Assembly: GCF_002266465.3 (NCBI RefSeq)
Contig: NZ_CP029427.2
Coordinates: 4,838,501 to 4,902,500, forward strand
From: Bradyrhizobium symbiodeficiens
GTDB taxonomy: Bacteria > Pseudomonadota > Alphaproteobacteria > Rhizobiales > Xanthobacteraceae
Length of the DNA: 64,000 nt
Direction: 5' to 3'
The notes beneath the pieces were generated by a model, which saw only the letters and a program-made list of their open reading frames with translations, was not told where the DNA came from and did no database searches. Both the position numbers and the translations under genes were made by a program. Positions 27,245 through 35,276 of this stretch are shown piece by piece (position 1 is the stretch's first letter; each line of letters opens with the position of its first letter).

Positions 27245-28465
27245 ATGCGGTCCGACGCTGGACGATACAGCTTGCCACGCTGGCGCGTGATGCAGTGGTT
27301 GACGGACGTCGGCCCCGACGTGCCGGCCGACATCCGTGCAGCCCTCATCGCCCAACTCTTCGGTGCGGTCCCGATCTTTGCCGGCGGCGCCATCAATTCG
27401 GTCGCGATCGCGGCCATCATCGCCTATCGACAGCAGACGGCGCCGCTCATCGCCTGGTTCGTGCTTGAACTCCTGATTTGCCTGGCGCGCCTCGCGATCC
27501 TGCTCGCAGCACATCGCGCGATCCGGCTGCACCGGCCGACCCCGACCGATCTTCATCTCCTGTTCTCGATGGCCTGGAGCCTGAGCCTCGGCCTCGGCGC
27601 AATGGCGAGCATCGCGAGCGGCGACTGGCTCGTGGCGATGCTTGCTTGCATGTCCACGGCGGCGATGATCGGCGGCATCTGCTTCCGCAATTTCGGTGCG
27701 CCGCGATTTGCCGGGCTCATGATCCTGATCAGTCTCGGCCCCCTCGTCCTTTACATCGCCCTTCTTGGCGAGCCGGTGCTCTACATCATGATCTACCAGA
27801 TCCCGATGTATCTCGCGGCCATGACCGGCGCGGCCTTCAGGCTCAACAGGATGCTGATCACCACCATGCAGGCCGAGCGCGAGAACAGCCGCCGCGCGCA
27901 CCATGACGCGCTCACGGGGCTGCTGAATCGCGCCGGATTTGTCGACGGCCTCGAGGCGAAGCTCGCGCAATCCATTCGCAAGAACCGCTCCTTTGCCCTG
28001 TTCTTCTCCGACCTCGACGCGTTCAAGCCGATCAACGACACGTTCGGACATGCAGCCGGCGATCAGGTGCTCAAGGTAGTCGCCGAGCGGCTGCGCAAGG
28101 CGGTGCCCGAAGGCGCGGCGATCGCGCGAATGGGCGGTGACGAATTCGTCGCGCTGGTCGATGGCGTCACGGCCGATCAGGCGCTGGCGATGGGACAACG
28201 CATCGTCGACGAGATCGCAGCCCCCTATCAGATCGATGGCGAGACCCCTGTCACCATCGGTGCGAGCGTCGGCATCGCATTGGCGCCCGATCACGGCTCC
28301 CAGGTCGACGAATTGCTCGTGGTCGCGGATAGGGCCCTTTACGAAGCAAAATCCGACGGCAAGTCACGCTGCTGCCTCGCCGGGCTCGATATCGGCCTGA
28401 CGGCGCTGCGCCGGCTTCAGCACAGTGGCAGGCGGCCTGCGAACGCGACCAGCGTCGCCGCCTGA
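27245..28465 (+). CDS. Membrane diguanylate cyclase (GGDEF)
   Basis: The 406-aa protein has an N-terminal region with about five to six hydrophobic segments (residues 25-210) and a C-terminal GGDEF domain. The catalytic motif is intact as GGDEF at residue 297, in RMGGDEFVALVDG, and DALTGLLNRAGFVDGL opens the domain. The RxxD inhibitory I-site expected 5 residues upstream is absent (PEGA instead), so product feedback may be lost. It makes cyclic di-GMP. ATG at 27245 is used; ATG at 27290 is possible. A PilZ protein lies 22 kb away. Confidence 0.9.
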   Translation: MRSDAGRYSLPRWRVMQWLTDVGPDVPADIRAALIAQLFGAVPIFAGGAINSVAIAAIIAYRQQTAPLIAWFVLELLICLARLAILLAAHRAIRLHRPTPTDLHLLFSMAWSLSLGLGAMASIASGDWLVAMLACMSTAAMIGGICFRNFGAPRFAGLMILISLGPLVLYIALLGEPVLYIMIYQIPMYLAAMTGAAFRLNRMLITTMQAERENSRRAHHDALTGLLNRAGFVDGLEAKLAQSIRKNRSFALFFSDLDAFKPINDTFGHAAGDQVLKVVAERLRKAVPEGAAIARMGGDEFVALVDGVTADQALAMGQRIVDEIAAPYQIDGETPVTIGASVGIALAPDHGSQVDELLVVADRALYEAKSDGKSRCCLAGLDIGLTALRRLQHSGRRPANATSVAA

Positions 28466-28683
28466 GCCGCGATCGATCCTCGATGTGTCTGCTCGCCCCG
28501 AGCTGGCGTGCAGAGCGTCGTAAGAAGCCGGGCGGTGATGATCGCGTCTCGAGGCGACCTTGCCGCGAGCACACCCCGCTTTGCCCACTATGTGGAGCCT
28601 CAAGCCGTCGAGCGGCGTTGAACCCGCGGTTGATCATCGATACGCTCGCAAATGTTGGTCAACAAAAGCGCCAGGGGGACGCG

Positions 28684-30387
28684 ATGGTTCGCGAGTTTGC
28701 GGCATTTGCAATCGTTGCCACGGTCATTTGGATCTCTGGCGTCTCATCCGCCGACGCCCAGCAACGGGAGTTCAACACGCCCGACCTGGTGATCCTCAAC
28801 GGAAAGGTTCTGACGCTGGATGACCGATCGACGGTCACGGAGGCCGTGGCCGTCGCAGATGGCAAGATCATCGCAACGGGGACCAGCGCTTCGATCAGGT
28901 CACTTGCCGGCGACCGGACCCGCGTGCTCGACGTGTCCGGCAAGACCGTCATTCCCGGGTTGATCGATACGCATGCTCACTTCAAGGCCGCTGGTCTGGG
29001 CGACTACGTCGTCATCATGGGCCGCGCCAAGACCGTCGCTGAAGCGCTCGAGGCCATCAAGTCATTCGCTGCCAAGACGAAGCCGGGCGAGTGGATCATA
29101 GGTGGCGGGTGGCATCCGCCGTCGCAACTGGCCGAGAAGCGCTATCTGACGCGGCAGGAGATCGATAGCGTTGCGCCGAACAACCCGGTCTATCTTCGAA
29201 CCGTCGGGCACTTTTCGATGGCGAACACCATGGCACTGCAGCGGGTCGGGGTCGACAAGACCACCGAGGATCCGAGTGGTGGAAAGTTCGAGCGCGATGC
29301 GGCCGGCGAGTTGACCGGCCTGCTCGTGGAAACAGCGATCGATCGGGTCGAGAAGGCGGTGCCGCCCTGGACCGAAGACGACGAGATGCGGCAATTCACC
29401 ATCGCCGAAGGCGTGCTGAACAGCTTCGGCATCACCAGTGCGATCGAAGGCGCGACAGAGCCGCGCGATATTCGGACGCTGCAGAAGCTTGTCGCATCCG
29501 GCAAAGCCACCTTGCGCACCGGCGTGATGTTCCGACCTGAGCCCCCGGCCGATCTGACGGCATGGGAAGCGATCATGTCGGGCAACGGAGCCTCTTCGGG
29601 TTTTGGCGACGATTGGCTCAAATTCGCCGGCATCAAGATCTTCTACGACGGCGGCATGACGTTGAAGACAGCGCTCATGCGCGAGGTGTATCCGGATTCA
29701 CATGACAATTACCATGGCACCACGCAACAGACACCCGAGCGGTTGAAGCAACTCATCTCCATCTGCAACCGATATGACTGGCGGGTCGGTGTTCATGTCG
29801 TGGGCGACCTCGGTATCGACCAGGTGCTCGATGCGTTCGAGGCAGTGGATAAGGAAAAATCGATCCGCGACCGTCGCTTCGTCCTCATTCACGCCAGCCT
29901 GATCCGGCCAGAGCAGATGGAACGTGCGCAAAGGCTGGGCGTCCGCATCGATTTCCAGAACGTTTTCATGTGGGACAAGGCAGCGACCGTCGAACGTTTT
30001 CTCGGGAAAGCGATCGCGGACCGCGCCGTGCCGACCAGGACGCTGATCGAAAAAATGGGGCTCGACAGCCTCGGCGCCGGGACGGATTTTCCCGTCAACC
30101 CGATCAACCCCTTCCTCAACATGTACATCATGGTGACCAGGAAGGACCCCGCCGGAAAGGTCTACGGCGCGACGGAAGCCATCACCCGCGAGCAGGCCCT
30201 GCGACTCTACAGCAGCGCGGCCTCGCGCTACACCTTCGATGAAGCGCGCAAAGGGACCATTGAGCCCGGAAAGCTTGCGGACATCGTGGTGCTCTCCGCC
30301 GACTACACCGCCGTGCCGGAGGAGCAGATCAAGGACATCAAGGCGGACCTGACCCTGGTCGGCGGAAAGGTTGTCTTTCAGCGCTGA
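28684..30387 (+). CDS. Exported YtcJ-like amidohydrolase
   Basis: The 567-aa protein begins with a Sec signal peptide (MVREFAAFAIVATVIWISGV, predicted cleavage after ADA near residue 25). The metal-binding HXH motif is TVIPGLIDTHAHF, and the family N-terminal LVILNGKVLTLD and C-terminal GTIEPGKLADIVVLS are present. Members hydrolyse amides or related C-N bonds, but substrates are mostly unknown. GGGGGA precedes the ATG at 28684; the frame to 28483 would add 67 unlike residues. It ends 22 nt before a converging gene. Confidence 0.85.
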   Translation: MVREFAAFAIVATVIWISGVSSADAQQREFNTPDLVILNGKVLTLDDRSTVTEAVAVADGKIIATGTSASIRSLAGDRTRVLDVSGKTVIPGLIDTHAHFKAAGLGDYVVIMGRAKTVAEALEAIKSFAAKTKPGEWIIGGGWHPPSQLAEKRYLTRQEIDSVAPNNPVYLRTVGHFSMANTMALQRVGVDKTTEDPSGGKFERDAAGELTGLLVETAIDRVEKAVPPWTEDDEMRQFTIAEGVLNSFGITSAIEGATEPRDIRTLQKLVASGKATLRTGVMFRPEPPADLTAWEAIMSGNGASSGFGDDWLKFAGIKIFYDGGMTLKTALMREVYPDSHDNYHGTTQQTPERLKQLISICNRYDWRVGVHVVGDLGIDQVLDAFEAVDKEKSIRDRRFVLIHASLIRPEQMERAQRLGVRIDFQNVFMWDKAATVERFLGKAIADRAVPTRTLIEKMGLDSLGAGTDFPVNPINPFLNMYIMVTRKDPAGKVYGATEAITREQALRLYSSAASRYTFDEARKGTIEPGKLADIVVLSADYTAVPEEQIKDIKADLTLVGGKVVFQR

Positions 30388-30408
30388 CCCGGCGCTGATT
30401 GGCCAGGG

Positions 30409-31602
30409 TCATGCGCCCTGCTCGATCATCCCCTGCAGCCGCACCAGCTCCGCCTCCAGATCGCGCTCGACATCCGCCGCCCGGATCTCCAGCACGCGAT
30501 AATCCCGCGCCTCCAGCCACGTCCGCCGGCCCGCACGATCTGCCGCGATTGCCTCGCCCTCGCCCGGGTTGACCAGCTCGATCGCGATCCGGTGCGGGAA
30601 GGAGACGAAGTCCGGGATATGGCGCCCCACCGGGGTCTGGCGCTTGAACCCGCCGGCGAAGCGGCGGTCGCGGGTCAGGGCCTGCCAGAGCAGGCGCTCG
30701 GCGTCGGTCGGGTTGCGGCGGAGCAAGCGGGCCAGACCACGGACGGTCGAGCCGCTGTCGGGCGTTCCACTGCCATGCTCGGCGAGCAGCGCGCGCAGGC
30801 GCGTGGCCTGCTCGCCGTCGAGCACACCGCCCTTGGCCGGGCCCTTGCGTCCCTCCGCGATCGCCATGATCACCCCGTGCAGGGTGTGCATGTCCTGCTT
30901 GGTCGGCTCCATCCTGGTGAAGATGTTGCGCAGGTTGACCAGCATGGTGTCGCGCTTCTCGGCCGGGCGCAGGAATTCCACCTTGTCGAGTTCGCGGATG
31001 AGGTTGTCGAAGAAGGCCTGCATCTGGTGCTGCGAGGCGCGCTCGGACCGCTCCGGCATGGCGTGCGGCAGCTCGCCTGAGGTCGCCCGCTTGAACCATT
31101 CATAGCCGACCAGCAGCACGGCCTGGGCGAGGTTGAGCGAGGCGAAACCCGGATTGACCGGGAAGGTGATGATGCGGTTGGAGAGGCCGACCTCCTCGTT
31201 GGTCAGTCCCCAGCGCTCGCGGCCGAACAGGATGCCGGCCTTGCCACCGGCCGCGACGTGACCCGCGATCTCGCCGGCCGCCGCTTCCGGCCCGACCACG
31301 GGCTTGGCCTGGTCGTGGGGGCGCGCGGTGGTGGCGAACAGCAGGTCGAGGTCGGCGACGGCGTCTTCGACCGTCCCAAACAACTGGACCTTTTCCAGGA
31401 TGTGATCGGCGCCGGCCGCGGCGCGCTGAGCGGCGATGTTGGGCCAGCCGTCCCTGGGGTTGACGATGCGCAAGGCGCCAAGCGCAAAATTGCCCATGGC
31501 GCGCGCGGCCATGCCGATGTTTTCGCCCAGCTGCGGCTCGACCAGGATCACGATGGGACCGTCGAGGGACAAACCCGCCTTGCTCTTGTCAGTCCCCGAC
31601 AT
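30409..31602 (-). CDS. trmJ: TrmJ/SpoU RNA methyltransferase fused to a C-terminal DUF559-like domain
   Basis: The first 255 or so residues are a SpoU-class (SPOUT) ribose 2'-O-methyltransferase of TrmJ type, with VEPQLGENIGMAARAMGNF, ILFGRERWGLTNEEV and FASLNLAQAV motifs; these modify tRNA. Residues about 287-392 match a DUF559 endonuclease-like domain (NPTDAERLLWQAL, GRHIPDFVSFPHRIAIEL). The conserved ExD/QH residues of that nuclease fold appear degraded (ELVNPGEGE), so cleavage activity is doubtful. ATG at 31602 is used. Downstream of it lies icd, on the other strand. Confidence 0.82.
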   Translation of the reverse strand: MSGTDKSKAGLSLDGPIVILVEPQLGENIGMAARAMGNFALGALRIVNPRDGWPNIAAQRAAAGADHILEKVQLFGTVEDAVADLDLLFATTARPHDQAKPVVGPEAAAGEIAGHVAAGGKAGILFGRERWGLTNEEVGLSNRIITFPVNPGFASLNLAQAVLLVGYEWFKRATSGELPHAMPERSERASQHQMQAFFDNLIRELDKVEFLRPAEKRDTMLVNLRNIFTRMEPTKQDMHTLHGVIMAIAEGRKGPAKGGVLDGEQATRLRALLAEHGSGTPDSGSTVRGLARLLRRNPTDAERLLWQALTRDRRFAGGFKRQTPVGRHIPDFVSFPHRIAIELVNPGEGEAIAADRAGRRTWLEARDYRVLEIRAADVERDLEAELVRLQGMIEQGA

Positions 31603-31938
31603 CTCGTTTCGCTTTCACGCTGTCTCTCAGGGCCTTGGCAAGGCCGCCTCAGGAATTGATTCAAGCCGGTCGCCGGACCGGCTGCCCGTCCGCCTGTCGT
31701 TTGCCTGTCCTGACGAAATTCTCAAGGGAAATAACGGGTTGGAATCGACTTTTGAATCTCTGCCGAAGCCTCGGGCCCGCTCCGGCCTGCGGGGCCCTCC
31801 CCGCCCCCCGTCTGTGGGGGCTGGATCGGCTAAAAGTGCATAATCCCTTGGCTTTCGCCCGCCGCGTCTGGGTGCTATGAGGCGGCGGATATTCCCGTGG
31901 CGCGCTGAAAGCGCCGTTCCCAAGAGGCTTCCCCGATC
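31603..31938. other. Intergenic region between trmJ fusion and icd, no gene
   Basis: About 336 nt between two diverging genes. It contains a GC-rich hairpin around CCCCCGTCTGTGGGGG (near 31805-31820) and an AT-rich stretch with CATAAT about 100 nt before icd that may be a promoter -10. I see no credible small gene and no repeat. Confidence 0.4.
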
Positions 31939-33153
31939 ATGGCAAAAATCAAGGTATCCAATCCCGTCGTCGAACTCGATGGCGACGAGATGACCCGGAT
32001 TATCTGGCAGTACATCAAGGACAAGCTGATCACCCCGTTCCTGGATGTCGAGCTGATGTATTTCGACCTGGGAATGGAGTACCGCGACCACACCAACGAT
32101 CAGGTCACCATCGACGCCGCCGAGGCGATCAAGAAGGTCGGCGTCGGCGTCAAATGCGCCACCATCACCCCGGATGAGGCCCGGGTGAAGGAGTTCAACC
32201 TCAAGCAGATGTGGAAGTCGCCGAACGGCACCATCCGTAACATCCTGGGCGGCGTGATCTTCCGCGAGCCGATCATCTGCAAGAACGTGCCGCGCCTGGT
32301 TCCCGGCTGGACCAAGCCGATCATCATCGGCCGCCACGCCTATGGCGACCAGTACCGCGCCACCGACTTCAAGTTCCCGGGCAAGGGCACGCTGTCGATG
32401 AAGTTCGTCGGCGAGGACGGCACCGTGATCGAGAAGGAAGTGTTCAAGGCCCCCGGCGCCGGCGTCGCCATGGAGATGTACAATCTCGACGACTCCATCA
32501 TCGACTTCGCCCGCGCCTCGCTGAACTACGGCCTGCTGCGCAACTACCCGGTCTACCTCTCGACCAAGAACACGATTCTGAAGGTCTATGACGGCCGCTT
32601 CAAGGACATCTTCCAGGACATCTACGACCGCGAGTTCAAGAAGGAATTCGAGGCCAAGGGCCTGACCTACGAGCACCGCCTGATCGACGACATGGTGGCC
32701 TCGGCGCTGAAATGGTCGGGCGGCTACGTCTGGGCCTGCAAGAACTACGACGGCGACGTGCAGTCCGACACGGTCGCGCAGGGCTACGGCTCGCTCGGCC
32801 TGATGACCTCGGTGCTGCTCACCCCCGACGGCAAGACCGTCGAGGCCGAAGCCGCCCACGGCACGGTGACCCGACATTATCGCGAGCACCAGAAGGGCAA
32901 GGAGACCTCGACCAACTCGATCGCCTCGATCTTCGCCTGGACCCGTGGCCTGTCGCACCGCGCCAAGCTCGACAACAATGCCGAGCTCGCCAAGTTCGCC
33001 AACACGCTGGAGAAGGTCTGCGTCGACACCGTCGAGGCCGGCTACATGACCAAGGATCTCGCGCTCTTGGTCGGCGCCGACCAGCGCTGGCTCTCGACCA
33101 CCGGCTTCCTCGACAAGGTCGCCGAGAACCTGACCAAGGAGCTGGCGGGCTGA
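31939..33153 (+). CDS. icd: NADP-dependent isocitrate dehydrogenase
   Basis: The 404-aa enzyme (icd) oxidatively decarboxylates isocitrate to 2-oxoglutarate in the TCA cycle. It belongs to the alphaproteobacterial/eukaryotic type II group, recognised by ELDGDEMTRIIWQYIKDKLI, YFDLGMEYRDHTNDQVT and the substrate and NADP regions SPNGTIRNILGGVIFRE and EAAHGTVTRHYREH. Length is normal. A rho-independent terminator lies 40 nt after the stop, so the gene is probably monocistronic. Confidence 0.97.
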   Translation: MAKIKVSNPVVELDGDEMTRIIWQYIKDKLITPFLDVELMYFDLGMEYRDHTNDQVTIDAAEAIKKVGVGVKCATITPDEARVKEFNLKQMWKSPNGTIRNILGGVIFREPIICKNVPRLVPGWTKPIIIGRHAYGDQYRATDFKFPGKGTLSMKFVGEDGTVIEKEVFKAPGAGVAMEMYNLDDSIIDFARASLNYGLLRNYPVYLSTKNTILKVYDGRFKDIFQDIYDREFKKEFEAKGLTYEHRLIDDMVASALKWSGGYVWACKNYDGDVQSDTVAQGYGSLGLMTSVLLTPDGKTVEAEAAHGTVTRHYREHQKGKETSTNSIASIFAWTRGLSHRAKLDNNAELAKFANTLEKVCVDTVEAGYMTKDLALLVGADQRWLSTTGFLDKVAENLTKELAG

Positions 33154-33192
33154 GCCGACCGCAATTTCGCCCGACTGGGCCAGACATCATCA

Positions 33193-33225
33193 CGGGCCGC
33201 GCAACAGCGCGGCCCGTTTCTTTTT
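33193..33225 (+). terminator. Rho-independent terminator after icd
   Basis: A perfect 10-bp GC stem CGGGCCGCGC/GCGCGGCCCG with an AACA loop is followed by TTTCTTTTT. It ends icd transcription before the next gene. Confidence 0.9.
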
Positions 33226-33249
33226 GGGACCTTGCCCGGAGATGCCACC

Positions 33250-33750
33250 ATGTTCATCAAGCTTGCCGGCCCCACAATGCTGCTCGCGGCCCTGATCGGG
33301 CCGGCCGGGGCTGCAGAGCCGCTTCCCGACGCCATCGCCGCACCGGGCGAGAGCGTCGTGCTCAGCGTCCACGCCGAAGGCGCGCAGGTCTACGAATGCA
33401 AGGCCGGTAGCGACGGCAAGCTCGCCTGGGCCTTCCGCGAGCCGATCGCGACGCTGCTGTCCGAGGGCAACACGATCGGCCGGCATTATGCCGGCCCGAA
33501 CTGGGAGCTCGCCGACAGCAGCGCCGTGGTCGGCAAGGTGATCGGCAACGCACCGGGTACGACGGCCGCCGATATCCCCTGGCTGAAGCTGGAGGTCACC
33601 GCCCGCCGCGGCAGCGGCACCCTCACGCCTGTTACCACGGTCCAGCGCATCAACACCCATGGCGGCAAGCTCGACGGTTCTTGCGACAAGGCCGGCGAGT
33701 TCAGAAGCGCGCCCTACTCGGCCGAGTATGTTTTCCTGAAGAAAGGCTGA
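33250..33750 (+). CDS. Exported DUF3455 protein
   Basis: The 166-aa protein has a Sec signal peptide (MFIKLAGPTMLLAALIGPAGAAEP) and a DUF3455 domain marked by VYECKAGSDGKLAWAF and WELADSSAVVGKV, ending in CDKAGEFRSAPYSAEYVF. The domain is common in bacteria and fungi with no assigned role. GGAG lies 8 nt before ATG 33250. It is followed after 5 nt by a DUF3303 gene on the same strand. Confidence 0.82.
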   Translation: MFIKLAGPTMLLAALIGPAGAAEPLPDAIAAPGESVVLSVHAEGAQVYECKAGSDGKLAWAFREPIATLLSEGNTIGRHYAGPNWELADSSAVVGKVIGNAPGTTAADIPWLKLEVTARRGSGTLTPVTTVQRINTHGGKLDGSCDKAGEFRSAPYSAEYVFLKKG

Positions 33751-33755
33751 GACCG

Positions 33756-34040
33756 ATGCTCTTCATGGTGATCGAACGCTTCAGGGACCGCGACCCAATT
33801 CCGGTCTACCGGCGCGTGCGCGACGAGGGCGTCAAGTTTCCGGAAGGCCTGAAATATCTCGGCAGCTGGATCGAGCCGAATTTCGACCGCTGCTTCCAAC
33901 TGATGGAATGCGACGACGCTCGCCTGCTGCAGGAATGGGTGTTGAACTGCCAGGGCAACGGCATGACGTTCGAGATCGTGCCCGTCGTGCCCAGCAAGGA
34001 GACGCGCGAGGTTGTCGCGCCCTTCCTCGACGGAACGTGA
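33756..34040 (+). CDS. DUF3303 small protein
   Basis: The 94-aa protein fits DUF3303: MLFMVIERFRDRDPIPVYRR at the start and LKYLGSWIEPNFDRCFQLMECDD in the middle. The domain resembles antibiotic-biosynthesis-monooxygenase-like small folds, but no function is established. It follows the DUF3455 gene after 5 nt and is likely cotranscribed. ATG at 33756. Confidence 0.75.
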   Translation: MLFMVIERFRDRDPIPVYRRVRDEGVKFPEGLKYLGSWIEPNFDRCFQLMECDDARLLQEWVLNCQGNGMTFEIVPVVPSKETREVVAPFLDGT

Positions 34041-34043
34041 CGG

Positions 34044-35270
34044 CTACCCCGGGCCCTCTTCCTGCTTGGCCTGAGCCAGCTCCGCCAGCGCGAGGTCGCC
34101 GGTATCGGCGAGCCGCGCCTTGGCAGTGGTGTGGACGTGGTCGGCCAGCGTCGGCATGCGTTCGATCAGCGCGTGAAAATCCTGGGCGTCGAGCACCAGC
34201 AGGCGCGTCTTGCGCGTCGCCGTCACCGTGCCGCTGCGTTTTGTTTTGTGCAGCAGCGCGATCTCGCCGAAGAAGGTGCCGTCGGTGAGCCGCACGTGCT
34301 GGCTCGGCAGCGCGATCTCGACCTCGCCGGCGGTGATGAAATACATCGACGAGGCCGCATCGCCGCGGCGGACCAATATCTCTCCCTGCTCGATGGTGCG
34401 CGCGCGCAAGAGGCGCATGATGTCGGCGATCTCGGCGGCCGACAGATGCGAGAACAGCGGCACCCGCGCCAGCATGCCCCAGGTGACGACGAAGTCGCGC
34501 CGCTTCACCTCCTCGGCAAAGGCGGTGGAGATGATCGCGACCGGCAGCGCGATCATGGCAAAGCCGCTGATGATGGCGAAAGTGGAGACCAGCTTGCCGA
34601 GCGCCGTCACCGGGACCACGTCGCCATAGCCGACGGTGCCGAGCGTCACGATCGCCCACCACATCGCCTGCGGGATGGTGCCGAGCTTGTCCGGCTGCAC
34701 GTCGCGCTCGATGGCGTAGAGCAGCGAGGCGAAGGTCAAGACCGCGCCGATCAAAATGACGATGCAGCCGATCAGCGCCCGCCGCTCGGCATGGACAGCG
34801 GCGAGCAGCGAGCGCATCGCCGGCGAGTACCGGATCAGCTTGAAGAACGGCAACACGCCGAGGGCCGCCAGCGTCGTGTGCCGGCCGGTGGCGAGCACGA
34901 TGGACGCGGGCAGGAACGCCATGAGGTCGATGATGCCGAGCGTCGAAAAGACGTAGCAGAGCCGGTCGGACAGCGCGGAGCCTTTGCGCTGGGTGTGGCC
35001 CGCCACGGTCCACAGCCGCGCCAGATATTCCAGCGCGAACACGATCACGGACAGGGTGGTGATGGCTGCGAACAGCGTGCCGAACTGCGCGTCCAGCTCC
35101 GGCACCGAGGCGAGGACCATCGCGGCCACATTGAGCACGATGACGCCGATGATGATCTGGATGAAGCGCGACCCGGCCGAATAGGCCAGCGGATCGTGCT
35201 CCAGCAATTCATAGAGGCGATCCCTCACATTGGGATCGCGCAAGCCACGTCCTCGCGGAACGGGGCGCAT
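34044..35270 (-). CDS. Cyclic-nucleotide-gated potassium channel (MlotiK1-like)
   Basis: The 408-aa protein has six membrane segments, a K+ selectivity filter TLGTVGYGD, and a C-terminal cyclic-nucleotide-binding domain with FGEIALLHKTKRSGTVTA, which holds the phosphate-binding arginine region. The layout is that of the MlotiK1 channel of Mesorhizobium, which opens on cAMP binding. The S4-like segment is weak in basic residues, in line with a ligand-gated channel. ATG at 35270 is used; stop lies 4 nt before the next gene stop on the opposite strand. Confidence 0.9.
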   Translation of the reverse strand: MRPVPRGRGLRDPNVRDRLYELLEHDPLAYSAGSRFIQIIIGVIVLNVAAMVLASVPELDAQFGTLFAAITTLSVIVFALEYLARLWTVAGHTQRKGSALSDRLCYVFSTLGIIDLMAFLPASIVLATGRHTTLAALGVLPFFKLIRYSPAMRSLLAAVHAERRALIGCIVILIGAVLTFASLLYAIERDVQPDKLGTIPQAMWWAIVTLGTVGYGDVVPVTALGKLVSTFAIISGFAMIALPVAIISTAFAEEVKRRDFVVTWGMLARVPLFSHLSAAEIADIMRLLRARTIEQGEILVRRGDAASSMYFITAGEVEIALPSQHVRLTDGTFFGEIALLHKTKRSGTVTATRKTRLLVLDAQDFHALIERMPTLADHVHTTAKARLADTGDLALAELAQAKQEEGPG

Positions 35271-35276
35271 GGCGAT

